Origin: Ignavibacterium sp037440165
GTDB taxonomy: Bacteria; Bacteroidota; Ignavibacteria; Ignavibacteriales; Ignavibacteriaceae
Assembly: GCF_037440165.1 (NCBI RefSeq)
Contig: NZ_JBBIUQ010000001.1
Coordinates: forward strand, 1 to 64,000
Reading direction: 5' to 3'
DNA: 64,000 nucleotides
Of this stretch, positions 1 to 8,589 are shown piece after piece. Under the pieces are notes generated by a model. It had not been told where the DNA came from, did not search any database, and saw only the letters and a program-made list of their open reading frames with translations. Numbering within the stretch: the first letter of the stretch is position 1; every line of letters starts with the position of its first letter. A program made the translations under genes and the position numbers.

Positions 1-94
1 AGAACTCATTCCAATTAGTATGTTGTATTCTATATTATATAAAAAAGTCAGGCACCAAGACCTTAGTTATCAAAAAAATTATTTTGCAGAAAAT

Positions 95-1228
95 TTATTT
101 TAAGTAAATCATTTTCTTAGTTTCGATAAATGAACCGGCTTTTAGTTGATAAAAATAAATTCCGGTTGTTATTTGATTGATGTTTGATTCCGGCATAAAT
201 TCAGCTTCATAAACACCAGCAGGCATTTCTTCATTTACAAGTGTTGTAACTTCGTTGCCAAGTATATCGTAAACTTTTAATGTCACAAGAGTATTATCAT
301 TTCGAGGAGCTTGCGACGATAAATCTTTAGGATTCCTCACTCTGTTGGGAATGACAAAACGGATTTTAGTGCTTGGATTAAATGGATTTGGATAGTTCTG
401 AAATAACTGAAATTCATTTAATGTAATTTGCTCATCAGCAACACTAACTATCTGATCGAGTATATCAATAGTTCTTCCGGGAATAAAGAAAGGTGGAATT
501 CCAAGTAAAGATAAATCAACAGCTTTTGATGGTTGATAAGCTTTCACTAACCAATTTCCCTGTGCAATCCAGTTTGTATCTTCAATTGAAAATAAAGGAA
601 TTGGAATCGGACCTAATAGATATGAAAACTCCCACTGTGTTGTAAATTTTTTACAATTGAACTGTCCAATCGCTGTGTTAATCGTTTGATCATTATTTCT
701 TATAGCTGAATACTTAAATCTGATATTGAATGTTGAAATAGTTGTGTCTTTCTGAAGTAAAGTATAACGCACACCCGGACTTGCACCAAAACGATATACT
801 GAATACCAGTTCTGAAGCGACCTGAAAAAGTTAAGAAAATTGAAATTAGTATCTATTCCAATTGAATCAAGTTGATTCAGGAATGATTCAATACCACTTG
901 TACTGAAATATTCAAAACCATCCGTTCCCTGAAAACTGTAAAAGATAGAATCATTGTATGGCTGCAAAAGTATTGTTTGTAAAGGACCTTCTTTTGATAA
1001 AACGATATTTGCATTTCTTCCCTGATAGCTCTGAGTGAGTGCAAAAGAATCTTTTCTTAAATATTCTAATTGAGTTAAAGGATTATTTAATGAATCAAGT
1101 GGAGTTACTTTATAATTCCAGACAAATCCGGTTGACGATGGGAAATAATCGCTCGCCTGTTGAGGTAAAATTTGGTTTGGAACAATAAATGCAATTAGAC
1201 AAAAAGCCAGAATTAGTTTTTTCATCAT
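95..1228 (-). CDS. Secreted protein with type IX secretion sorting domain
   Basis: A 377-residue exported protein of unknown function. It starts with a signal peptide (MMKKLILAFCLIAFIVPNQ), has a middle region of about 240 residues without a recognised domain, and ends with a T9SS type A sorting domain (about residues 270-377). That domain includes the QNYPNPFNPSTKI motif, a VYDILGNEVTTLV strand pair, GVYEAEF, and the terminal ITTGIYFYQLKAG...KKMIYLK. Such domains direct export and cell-surface attachment in the FCB group. A strong AAGGAGG ribosome site lies just upstream; its spacing fits the second ATG (position 1225) better than the first. Residues about 292-311 are an inserted repeat (see repeat at 297-355). 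It is the last gene of the series that starts near 5830 and follows the TonB receptor by 55 bases. Confidence 0.85.
   Translation of the reverse strand: MMKKLILAFCLIAFIVPNQILPQQASDYFPSSTGFVWNYKVTPLDSLNNPLTQLEYLRKDSFALTQSYQGRNANIVLSKEGPLQTILLQPYNDSIFYSFQGTDGFEYFSTSGIESFLNQLDSIGIDTNFNFLNFFRSLQNWYSVYRFGASPGVRYTLLQKDTTISTFNIRFKYSAIRNNDQTINTAIGQFNCKKFTTQWEFSYLLGPIPIPLFSIEDTNWIAQGNWLVKAYQPSKAVDLSLLGIPPFFIPGRTIDILDQIVSVADEQITLNEFQLFQNYPNPFNPSTKIRFVIPNRVRNPKDLSSQAPRNDNTLVTLKVYDILGNEVTTLVNEEMPAGVYEAEFMPESNINQITTGIYFYQLKAGSFIETKKMIYLK
297..355. repeat. Interspersed repeat inserted in frame in a T9SS sorting domain
   Basis: A 59-base segment reads TCATTTCGAGGAGCTTGCGA at one end and CCTCACTCTGTTGGGAATGA near the other. 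It matches the pattern of a small intergenic repeat I recall from many Bacteroidota/Chlorobi-group genomes ('TCATTTCGAGGAGC...GGAATGAC'). Here it lies inside the coding region and adds residues such as NRVRNPKDLSSQAPRNDN between two strands of the sorting domain, without a stop or frameshift. The family match is from memory; the position within the gene is seen directly. Confidence 0.7.
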
Positions 1229-1283
1229 TACCTCCTTTGTGATTAAAAAATCTTTAATTAGTTAATCTGCCTGACTAAAATTA

Positions 1284-3446
1284 TCACAAGATCAAATTAA
1301 ATCCGAATGAATAATTTCGTATTGGTTTCAGATTTCCAACCAGCTCAACATAATTATAGTTAAATAGATTCTTAACATTAAAATACAATGCTGCTGGAAT
1401 TCCAAATGATATTAAATCATAACTGAGATTCAGATCAGTCTGATAAATTGGAACACGAAGATTTCCATCCCGAACAATTCCTAAATCAATAAGTTCATTA
1501 TCAATTTCCTCAACTCTACTCTGGTAGCGGAAATAAATTCCTAAACCGAAATGCCAGTTATTGAATTCCAATGAACCAGTAAGAGAATGTCTTGGTCTGT
1601 ACTTGAGAGCTTTTCCTTCATCAACATCTTTTGAATGAAGGTAAACATACCCAACATTTGCTTTGAGAACTCCTGGAATTATGTTAACTAAAGCTGATGT
1701 TTCAAAACCCTGAATTCTTGCACGAAGAAGATTGTAAAAGAAAATCTTTCCATCTCTCTGGTCAACACTTGCTTCAATCATTTTGAAATATTCATTCTGA
1801 AAAACAGCAAAGTCTAATTCAAATAGTGGTTGGAAAGAATAATTCACTCCAAACTCAAAAGATACATTTCTTTCAGGTTTGATGAGCGGATTTGGTTTAA
1901 CAATTATTCCACTTGTTGATGTAGAAGTAAATGCTTCTGCAAGTGATGGATTACGAAAACCAGTTCCAAGCGATGACCTGAAAACAAGGTTGTCATACAG
2001 TTTGTAGTTAATTCCAACTTTAGGAGAAAGCGAACCTGAAGATTCAAGTGAATCAAGTTTACCATAATCGTATCGTAAGCCAATTGAGACAATTAAAGGA
2101 AAATCAAAACTTACATCTGCAACGGAATAAAGTCCTGCAGAGAAAGCATCGGGGTCACCAAAAAGATTTGATTTAACTTTTGCAGGAATTACTTCGAATC
2201 CGGAAGTGAGAAGAATTCTTTCACTTAAACCCGATGTCAGTTGTGTTTCAAATCTGAATAAATGCGAAGTAGAAATGTTTTGAGGAATTCCGTTATCCGA
2301 AAAATTATTTCGGTAGTAATTTCCTTTAAGTAACAAAAAAGATTTTTCATTTAATAGATTTTTATAAATCATTCCTACCAAAAATCTGTTTGTTTCTATA
2401 CTGTTTGATGAAACAAATTCTGAATTTATCAAAGCATTTCTTGAATCTTTCCAGTAAAGAAAATTACCAGCTCGCTTATTAAATGAATTGGCTAAAAATG
2501 TAAGTGATGATTCATCATCAAGAGCGTATTGCATCTTAAGAAAACCAATGTATTTTTTGGAAAAATCATCACGCCGATAACTTAAATCCTCAAGTCTTGT
2601 TAATGATAAATTAAAACCAAAATTATCAATTGTGTTTGAATGAGAAACAGTAACACCGTTAAACGGACGAAGCTCACCAGACCAATCCCATTCTTTATAA
2701 TAAGGTTTGTCATAAAATCCGTAGTAAGCATTAATCATCGTTTTTGGAAATAAAGAAATATCTTTTGTGATTGCACTTACAACTCCGCCAATTGCGGATG
2801 AACCATATAATGAACTTGCAGCCCCTTTTATGATTTCAATTCGTTGAATTTCAGTTGTTGGAATCATTTCCCAGACAATTTCACCAGTGTCACCTGTGTA
2901 AAATGGTAATCCATCAATAGTCACTAAAGCTCTTGCACCTGCGCCTCTGCTGTAACCACTTGAACCTCGTATGCTAATCTGATCTTCAGTCATATTTACA
3001 CCAGGAACAAATCGAATTGCTGATTCAAGATTTCGGAAATTTCTTTCGAGCAGCTTTGTTCCGTAAATAATTTCAGTGCTAACGGGAAGCTCCAATTTTT
3101 TTTGTTCATACTTTCCGGCAGAGACAATTATTTCATCAGTTTTAATTGCTTCAGGAACAAGAATGAAATCTATTTTTAATGAATTGTTTAGCAGGATAAC
3201 TTTCTGCCGTTTCTTTGAATATCCAATAGCAGAAACCTCTAACTCATAACTTCCCGGAGAAAGATTTTTTAACAAATAAAATCCTTTTTCATCTGTTGCA
3301 TCACCAATGTTAGAATTTAAGATGTAAACATTAACAAACAGAATGGGATTAAATTCAGGGTCAGTAACTCTGCCTGAGATACTAAAAGTTTGTGCTGCAA
3401 TTGAATGACTAATTATCAAGATAATGAATGTAATGAGCTTTTTCAT
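1284..3446 (-). CDS. TonB-dependent outer-membrane receptor
   Basis: A 720-residue outer-membrane receptor. A signal peptide (about residues 1-18) is followed by a carboxypeptidase-regulatory-like beta domain (about 20-105: FSISGRVTDPEFNPI, GSYELEVSAIGY). Then come a plug domain (about 115-225: IRGSSGYSRGAGARALVTID, RIEIIKGAASSLYGSSAIGG) and a 22-strand-type barrel to the terminal aromatic strand ending in GFNLIL. The family imports siderophores, cobalamin, metals or oligosaccharides using TonB energy. The substrate cannot be told; the size (720 residues) fits the siderophore/cobalamin type better than the about 1000-residue SusC type. It starts 8 bases after a lipoprotein gene, so the two are probably co-transcribed. 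No Fur-like or TPP/cobalamin control element was recognised nearby. Confidence 0.93.
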   Translation of the reverse strand: MKKLITFIILIISHSIAAQTFSISGRVTDPEFNPILFVNVYILNSNIGDATDEKGFYLLKNLSPGSYELEVSAIGYSKKRQKVILLNNSLKIDFILVPEAIKTDEIIVSAGKYEQKKLELPVSTEIIYGTKLLERNFRNLESAIRFVPGVNMTEDQISIRGSSGYSRGAGARALVTIDGLPFYTGDTGEIVWEMIPTTEIQRIEIIKGAASSLYGSSAIGGVVSAITKDISLFPKTMINAYYGFYDKPYYKEWDWSGELRPFNGVTVSHSNTIDNFGFNLSLTRLEDLSYRRDDFSKKYIGFLKMQYALDDESSLTFLANSFNKRAGNFLYWKDSRNALINSEFVSSNSIETNRFLVGMIYKNLLNEKSFLLLKGNYYRNNFSDNGIPQNISTSHLFRFETQLTSGLSERILLTSGFEVIPAKVKSNLFGDPDAFSAGLYSVADVSFDFPLIVSIGLRYDYGKLDSLESSGSLSPKVGINYKLYDNLVFRSSLGTGFRNPSLAEAFTSTSTSGIIVKPNPLIKPERNVSFEFGVNYSFQPLFELDFAVFQNEYFKMIEASVDQRDGKIFFYNLLRARIQGFETSALVNIIPGVLKANVGYVYLHSKDVDEGKALKYRPRHSLTGSLEFNNWHFGLGIYFRYQSRVEEIDNELIDLGIVRDGNLRVPIYQTDLNLSYDLISFGIPAALYFNVKNLFNYNYVELVGNLKPIRNYSFGFNLIL

Positions 3447-3453
3447 AGTTTAT

Positions 3454-3987
3454 TTATCCGCCCGGTGGTTGAGTTGGTAAATTATTAAAGTCAACCCTTA
3501 TGTTAACATTTCTTGTAATTTTGTTTTCCTGAATTACTAAAACGCCGGGTTTGGTTGTATCATTGTTTGTGTAATAAACTCCTGACACAAACCAGTCCTT
3601 CCTAGCGAGTGATAATTGTTCAGTAGTTTGATGAGCAACAGCAACATAAGCATATTCTCCCGGTTCAAATGGTCCGGGTGAAGGAGGAATTATGGCACTG
3701 TCCAGAGAACTGAAATGAAAGGATTGAACTCCAAAAGGAATTTCATTACTGATGAACTTTAAATTGGTTATTACAAAATCAGATGGCTGAAGCAATGGAT
3801 TTTTAAAGATTACAAGATGAGTTCTTCTTATACTATCTGGCCACGGACTGACAAAAAAGATTGTCCCTTCAAATCCTGAAATTTCTGGTTGTTCGGGTAA
3901 GGGAGAAATTCCATGATCGCAGGAATTATTCAGTAGAAGAAATATTAAAATTAAAATTGCTAAAAAATTTTTAATCATTAATTTCAT
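3454..3987 (-). CDS. Hypothetical lipoprotein
   Basis: A 177-residue predicted lipoprotein. The N-terminus has a basic start, a hydrophobic stretch and a lipobox LLNNSC (Cys at about residue 23), followed by a Pro-rich linker. The rest looks like a small beta-rich domain (SGFEGTIFFVSPWPDSIRRTHLVIF) and ends in a PTQPPGG tail. I do not recognise the family. It sits between the BNR-repeat T9SS protein (4 bases upstream) and the TonB-dependent receptor (7 bases downstream), so it is most simply a surface or periplasmic partner of that receptor. That role is inferred from position only. Confidence 0.75.
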   Translation of the reverse strand: MKLMIKNFLAILILIFLLLNNSCDHGISPLPEQPEISGFEGTIFFVSPWPDSIRRTHLVIFKNPLLQPSDFVITNLKFISNEIPFGVQSFHFSSLDSAIIPPSPGPFEPGEYAYVAVAHQTTEQLSLARKDWFVSGVYYTNNDTTKPGVLVIQENKITRNVNIRVDFNNLPTQPPGG

Positions 3988-3991
3988 TCAA

Positions 3992-5830
3992 TCACTTGAG
4001 CAAAATTAATTTTTTGGAAGTTGAAGATGAACCAATACGAAGTTCATAAAAATAAATTCCGCTTGGCAGATCAATGCTATTAAAATCAATTTGATTTTCA
4101 TATCGCCCGGCTTCACAAATTTTATCAACTAAAGTCATCACATTTCTTCCGAGCACATCATATACATTCACTTTAACATATGAATTTATCGGAGTAATCC
4201 ATTGTATTGCTGTTCTTGAGTTTGTTGGGTTTGGATAATTTTGTCCCAGATATTGTTCCAAATTTGAGAGGAAATTAATTTCTACTACATCAGAAAAATG
4301 AAATTCTCCGTGAAAATCAATTTGCTTTAAACGATATGAATACAAGCCATTTTGAATTGGCTTATCAATAAAACTATAAAATTGTTTTTCGGTAGTTGTT
4401 CCTTTGCCATCAACAAATCCAACTGATGCAAAATCAGAATCTGCGAATTTTCTTTGCACTTCAAATCCTTTATTGTTTAATTCCGTCGCAGTTTGCCATC
4501 GCAGAATAATCTGATCTTTTTGACTGAGTGCATAAAAATTTTCCAGCTCAACCGGAACAAAAACAAGAGAATCATAAATGATGGTTGTCCAGACACTTAA
4601 GGTTGTTCCATCCATTCTCATCCAGATAGGATAAACTTTCTTATTAAATGCAGCAATGTTTGTGTAATCACCAAAGAAAACAGAAGCAGAAGGAGTGAAA
4701 GAACTTTGACTTACTTTAAAGTTGGTAAATGTTTCTCCACCATTAGTAGAACGAGCGACATACACATCGGTTACATTACCTGTTGTATTTCTTCTGTCAT
4801 AAAAAACGATGTAAATAGCTCCGGTTGTTTGGTCAATAGTCATCCATGTGAAAAATTGATGGCGATTTGAATTATCATCATTTACTTTTGTCGGAGATGA
4901 CCAGGTATTTCCTCCGTCCGTAGATTTTACAAGAAATATATCTGTGTTATCAATTCCCGTTCTTTGATCTGACCAATTGATATAAATAGTTCCTCTGTAA
5001 GGTGATTGACTTGTATCGCAGGCAGTAACTGGTAAACCATTGCAACGGTAAATTCCCGGCACATCATAATCCCAACCACCAGGAATATTAGAGACAAATA
5101 TGTCAGTGCCCCAGGTTTGCCCGCCATTAGTAGACTTGTCAAACATTAATCCTAATGGACCAGCCCAACTAACATAAATTTCTCCGTTTGGTCCAACACA
5201 AGGAACAGCACCTTCAACTGTATTATCACTGTCAATACAATCACCACTTCTATCACTTATAGTTACTGCGTTGCTGAAAGTAAACCCTTTATCTGTTGAG
5301 CGGGAAAATTTTATCCTTGATGAATCATTTGGATTTGAACTGCCGTAATCATCAAATTCTGTCCAGCATACATAAACATTACCTTTGAACTGACTGCTGT
5401 GCATATCAACGGCAATCCATTCCTTATCCTGATTTTTGGGACTAAGAAAACCGATTCCTGCACCATCATTCCAGCTTATACCATTATTAGTTGAACGCTG
5501 AATAACAATTCTGTCTATCCAATAACCAGGAAATGGCGGATTTGATAAATGTCCGTAATACAAATAACCAAGCTCATCATATACAACAACAGGATCGCCC
5601 CAGACTCCAAACGAGGATGAAAGGAATGAAGTTTGCCAATTATAACCGCCATCTGATGACATGAAAAAATGATTGATATTTGCACCTGCAGCCAGATAAT
5701 TTGGATTAACAGGATTGATTGCTATCGATACTTCCTCAGGTTGATTACTTGAAGGCGAATCAACTCTTATGTTTTGATATTGTGCAGTGAGAGAGATTGA
5801 AAAAACCAAGAAGAGCAATAATGTTTTCAT
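3992..5830 (-). CDS. Secreted Asp-box (BNR/sialidase-like) protein with T9SS sorting domain
   Basis: A 612-residue exported protein. After a signal peptide (about residues 1-17) come at least six Asp-box type repeats, S-x-D/N-x-G-x-x-W/F: SSDGGYNWQT, STNNGISWND, STDKGFTFS, STNGGQTWGT, STDGGNTWSS, STNGGETF. These form a sialidase-like beta-propeller over about residues 20-420. A fibronectin-like segment typical of these proteins follows (VELENFYALSQKDQIILRW, about 425-520), then a T9SS sorting domain from QNYPNPTNSRTAI to SKKLILLK. Asp boxes are structural; no sialidase catalytic Arg triad or FRIP motif could be assigned, so enzyme activity is not claimed. It is the first gene of the surface operon. 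Confidence 0.85.
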   Translation of the reverse strand: MKTLLLFLVFSISLTAQYQNIRVDSPSSNQPEEVSIAINPVNPNYLAAGANINHFFMSSDGGYNWQTSFLSSSFGVWGDPVVVYDELGYLYYGHLSNPPFPGYWIDRIVIQRSTNNGISWNDGAGIGFLSPKNQDKEWIAVDMHSSQFKGNVYVCWTEFDDYGSSNPNDSSRIKFSRSTDKGFTFSNAVTISDRSGDCIDSDNTVEGAVPCVGPNGEIYVSWAGPLGLMFDKSTNGGQTWGTDIFVSNIPGGWDYDVPGIYRCNGLPVTACDTSQSPYRGTIYINWSDQRTGIDNTDIFLVKSTDGGNTWSSPTKVNDDNSNRHQFFTWMTIDQTTGAIYIVFYDRRNTTGNVTDVYVARSTNGGETFTNFKVSQSSFTPSASVFFGDYTNIAAFNKKVYPIWMRMDGTTLSVWTTIIYDSLVFVPVELENFYALSQKDQIILRWQTATELNNKGFEVQRKFADSDFASVGFVDGKGTTTEKQFYSFIDKPIQNGLYSYRLKQIDFHGEFHFSDVVEINFLSNLEQYLGQNYPNPTNSRTAIQWITPINSYVKVNVYDVLGRNVMTLVDKICEAGRYENQIDFNSIDLPSGIYFYELRIGSSSTSKKLILLK

Positions 5831-6019
5831 ATACTGCCTAAAAAGATGTGAAATTTTTCAATGCTATCTTAATTAAAATGGAAAAGAATTCAAAGATTCA
5901 TTTTTCATCATAATAATTTATAACAAAATTAGAATGATGGTAGTTTGGTTAAATAATTTATCTCACACAACCGGAGATGAAACTTTTCTATTTTTACGCA
6001 AAGAATTTTTGGAGCTTCT

Positions 6020-6955
6020 ATGACAGATAAAATTTACAAAGAGCATGTTATTCTTGAATATATTGCCATAACGATTGGTGCAGCAATTATGGGTATCGGA
6101 ATCGGAGTTTTTCTTGTTGATGCACAGGTTGTTCCCGGTGGTGTCAGTGGATTATCGATGGCGATTCATTACCTTTCATCAAATAAAATTCCTGTCGGTA
6201 TGATGATTTGGGTTCTGAATGTTCCGCTTTATATCTGGGGAATTAAAGAGTTAGGAAAAGAATTTGGTGTAAGAACTTTTTATGGTTTTACTCTCAATTC
6301 ATTTTTTATAGACTATTTCCGCAGTGAATTCCCTTTTATCGGTGGCTTGCATTTACAAAACACACAATCAATCAGAGAACTTCAGCAAAATGATTTTTTA
6401 TTTTTCATCTTACTTGGTTCTGCATTTTTAGGTTTAGGATTGGGAATTATTTTTAAGTTTAAAGGAACAACTGCAGGTTCTGATATCGTTGCTGCAATTA
6501 TGCAAAAGCGCTTTGGAATTAAACCAGGAATGGCTATTCTCATTATTGATTTCTTCGTTATTTTAACAGCAGGTTTTGTAATTGAATATAAAGGATTAGC
6601 TGTTGAACGCTCTGCAGTAACCTTAACTTTCTACGCTTTGTTTTTACTTTTTGTTTCAAGCAGAATTGTGGATGCAATAATTGATGGTTTCGATTATGCA
6701 CGTTCTGCATATATAATTTCTGATAAGAATGAAGAGATTGCTCAGGCAATCATGAACGATTTGAGTCGCGGTGCAACAGCAATTAAAGCAAGAGGACTTT
6801 ATCGAAACATTGACAGAGAGGTTATTGTTACAGTTGTTACACTTAAAGAACTCGGCAAGCTGCTTTCAATAATTAAAAAAATTGATCCTAAAGCTTTTGT
6901 TACTATTCACAATGTTCACGAGGTAATGGGTGAAGGTTTCAGAAGAAGAATTTGA
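6020..6955 (+). CDS. YitT family membrane protein (DUF161 and DUF2179)
   Basis: A 311-residue integral membrane protein. Five or six hydrophobic helices span about residues 12-215, with the family-typical segments VVPGGVSGLSMAIHYL and FKFKGTTAGSDIVAAIM. A soluble C-terminal DUF2179 domain follows (about 220-311: GATAIKARGLYRNIDREVIV, ending FVTIHNVHEVMGEGFRRRI). The biochemical role of the family is unsettled. A GGAG ribosome site stands 7 bases before the ATG. It is divergent from the surface operon on the left and followed after 71 bases by a PAP2 phosphatase. Confidence 0.92.
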   Translation: MTDKIYKEHVILEYIAITIGAAIMGIGIGVFLVDAQVVPGGVSGLSMAIHYLSSNKIPVGMMIWVLNVPLYIWGIKELGKEFGVRTFYGFTLNSFFIDYFRSEFPFIGGLHLQNTQSIRELQQNDFLFFILLGSAFLGLGLGIIFKFKGTTAGSDIVAAIMQKRFGIKPGMAILIIDFFVILTAGFVIEYKGLAVERSAVTLTFYALFLLFVSSRIVDAIIDGFDYARSAYIISDKNEEIAQAIMNDLSRGATAIKARGLYRNIDREVIVTVVTLKELGKLLSIIKKIDPKAFVTIHNVHEVMGEGFRRRI

Positions 6956-7026
6956 AGCAAAAAGTTTAACTTGAAATATCGATCACATTTTACTGTTTCT
7001 AATCAACCAACAATTGAAGTAATATT

Positions 7027-7683
7027 TTGAATTCTAATTTTACGGGAAAGAAAATTCTTGTTTTTTTATTTCTGATAGGATTATTCTTTTTTCTGCTAAG
7101 TGCTTTTGGTCTGTTCAACGATTTGTCTGCATCTGTCTCTTCAATGCTTTACAACAATTTAGGATATACAAACAAGTGGAGTAAATCTTACGGTCCTTCA
7201 TGGTTTGTAAATTTGAATGGAAATGTCTCTTCTTTTGGAAGCAAAGAACTTGTGTTTATAATCAGTACTATTTTCTTTTTCTATCTTATTGTTGTTGAAC
7301 GGAAGAATGAAGCATTTAAGTTTGCTTTTACTGTTATAATTTCTTTAATGTTTATCGTTTTAGTTAAGTTCATCAATTCTGAACGAGAAACAGTTACTCT
7401 TAAAGAAATTTACACTGAAACTTTAGCAAACTTTCCGAGTGGACATGCTTTTATATCAACAGTCCTTTATCCATCAATGGCATATTTTTTATCTAAGTCA
7501 GCAAGGACTAGTAAAGAAAAATTATTTTATTTCGTCAGTGCTATTGCTATTGTGATAATTGTTGGTGTTTCCAGAGTAACCGGAAGTGGACATACTGTAA
7601 CTGAAGTAATTGCCGGATGGTCTTTAGGACTTACCTGGTTTTCATTGATAAAATTTACACTACTTAAGAATAAGATTAATTAA
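7027..7683 (+). CDS. PAP2-family membrane phosphatase, TTG start
   Basis: A 218-residue membrane phosphatase of the PAP2 superfamily, which acts on lipid phosphates such as phosphatidic acid or undecaprenyl pyrophosphate. There are about six hydrophobic helices. The three phosphatase motifs are visible: K-x6-R-like VKFINSERE, PSGH in NFPSGHAF, and SR-x5-H in SRVTGSGHTVTEV. The usual Asp of motif 3 is Glu here. The only credible initiation codon is TTG at 7027, since a stop codon lies at 7015-7017 in frame and no ATG occurs until well into the protein. The gene converges on the AMP nucleosidase gene 24 bases away. The substrate is unknown. Confidence 0.85.
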   Translation: MNSNFTGKKILVFLFLIGLFFFLLSAFGLFNDLSASVSSMLYNNLGYTNKWSKSYGPSWFVNLNGNVSSFGSKELVFIISTIFFFYLIVVERKNEAFKFAFTVIISLMFIVLVKFINSERETVTLKEIYTETLANFPSGHAFISTVLYPSMAYFLSKSARTSKEKLFYFVSAIAIVIIVGVSRVTGSGHTVTEVIAGWSLGLTWFSLIKFTLLKNKIN

Positions 7684-7707
7684 ACTTTTCACCAATTTCT
7701 TCCTTCA

Positions 7708-8481
7708 TTAATAAGTAAAATGTTTGATTGGCTCTCCTTTAACTCCGATTTCCGTCATTGCTTCAATGCCAATTTCAAGATGCAGGTCAGAGTATTTTTG
7801 TGTAACAAGTAAATCTGATTCTTCAGTTTTTATTCCTTCGGGAATCATTGGAACATCAGAAACTAATAGTAAAGCACCACGCGGAATTTCATTTACAAGT
7901 CCAACGATAAACAATGTCGCTGTCTCCATATCAATTGCTATTGTAGAAAGTTTTCGCAAATAGCCCTTGAAGTCTTCGTCCCATTCCCAAACTCTTCTGT
8001 TTGTGGTGTAAACAACACCGGTTCTGTATTCCAATCCTCTTTGAACAATTTTATCAGAAACAAATTTGTGCAGTTTGAATGAAGGCAGAGCAGGAACTTC
8101 TTTTGGTTTGTAATCATCGCTTGTTCCCTCACCTCTAATTGCAGCAATTGGTAAAATAAAATGTCCGATTTCAGTTGAATGCTTCAATCCACCGCATTTT
8201 CCGAGAAACAAAACTCCTTTAGGTGCACGTGCAACAAGTAAATCCATAATTATTGCTGCATTAGCAGAACCAATTCCAAAATTGATTATTGAAAGACCAG
8301 CACTATTGGTAGCAGTCTGCATTGGTTTTCCAATTCCTTTAATATCACAATTAAATCTCTCTGCGAACCTTTCAACATAATTATGAAAATTCGTTAAGAG
8401 CATATAATCGCCGAACTCATCTATCTGAGTTCCGGTGTAACGAGGCAGCCAGTTTTTTGCGATGTCGAGTTTTGTTTTCAT
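7708..8481 (-). CDS. amn: AMP nucleosidase (short form)
   Basis: A 257-residue enzyme of the nucleoside phosphorylase fold, expected to hydrolyse AMP to adenine and ribose 5-phosphate. Recognised features are the glycine-rich GIGSANAAIIMDLL segment, VLFLGKCGGLKHSTEIGHFI, the catalytic-region IDMETATLFIVG, and LLLVSDVPMIPEG. It lacks the N-terminal regulatory domain of the about 480-residue proteobacterial Amn. This compact form is common in Bacteroidota/Chlorobi relatives. The gene stands alone between a convergent PAP2 gene and a repeat-bearing spacer. Family assignment is firm; the exact nucleotide specificity is inferred. Confidence 0.9.
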   Translation of the reverse strand: MKTKLDIAKNWLPRYTGTQIDEFGDYMLLTNFHNYVERFAERFNCDIKGIGKPMQTATNSAGLSIINFGIGSANAAIIMDLLVARAPKGVLFLGKCGGLKHSTEIGHFILPIAAIRGEGTSDDYKPKEVPALPSFKLHKFVSDKIVQRGLEYRTGVVYTTNRRVWEWDEDFKGYLRKLSTIAIDMETATLFIVGLVNEIPRGALLLVSDVPMIPEGIKTEESDLLVTQKYSDLHLEIGIEAMTEIGVKGEPIKHFTY

Positions 8482-8552
8482 TTATGAACCTTAAGATTAT
8501 ATCGGGAAATAGTTAAACTTCTTTATTTCGCATTCGCGACTTTGTGAGAGGA

Positions 8553-8589
8553 ATTTTTTCTCGCTAAGACGCAACGACGCAAAGAATTT
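8553..8589. repeat. Short interspersed repeat (CGCTAAGACGCAACGACGC type)
   Basis: The segment containing TCTCGCTAAGACGCAACGAC followed by GCAAAGAATTTTT abuts the stop codon of the M64 protease gene. Its composition (periodic ACGC/AGACGC) differs from the AT-rich surroundings. It resembles a short repeat often found between genes in Bacteroidota-group genomes. Only one copy is seen in this window, so the repeat nature rests on recollection. Confidence 0.5.

Noticed and set aside
1..94. Possible terminator or gene end at the left edge
   Set aside because: AT-rich with no hairpin or frame that could be supported; nothing assigned.
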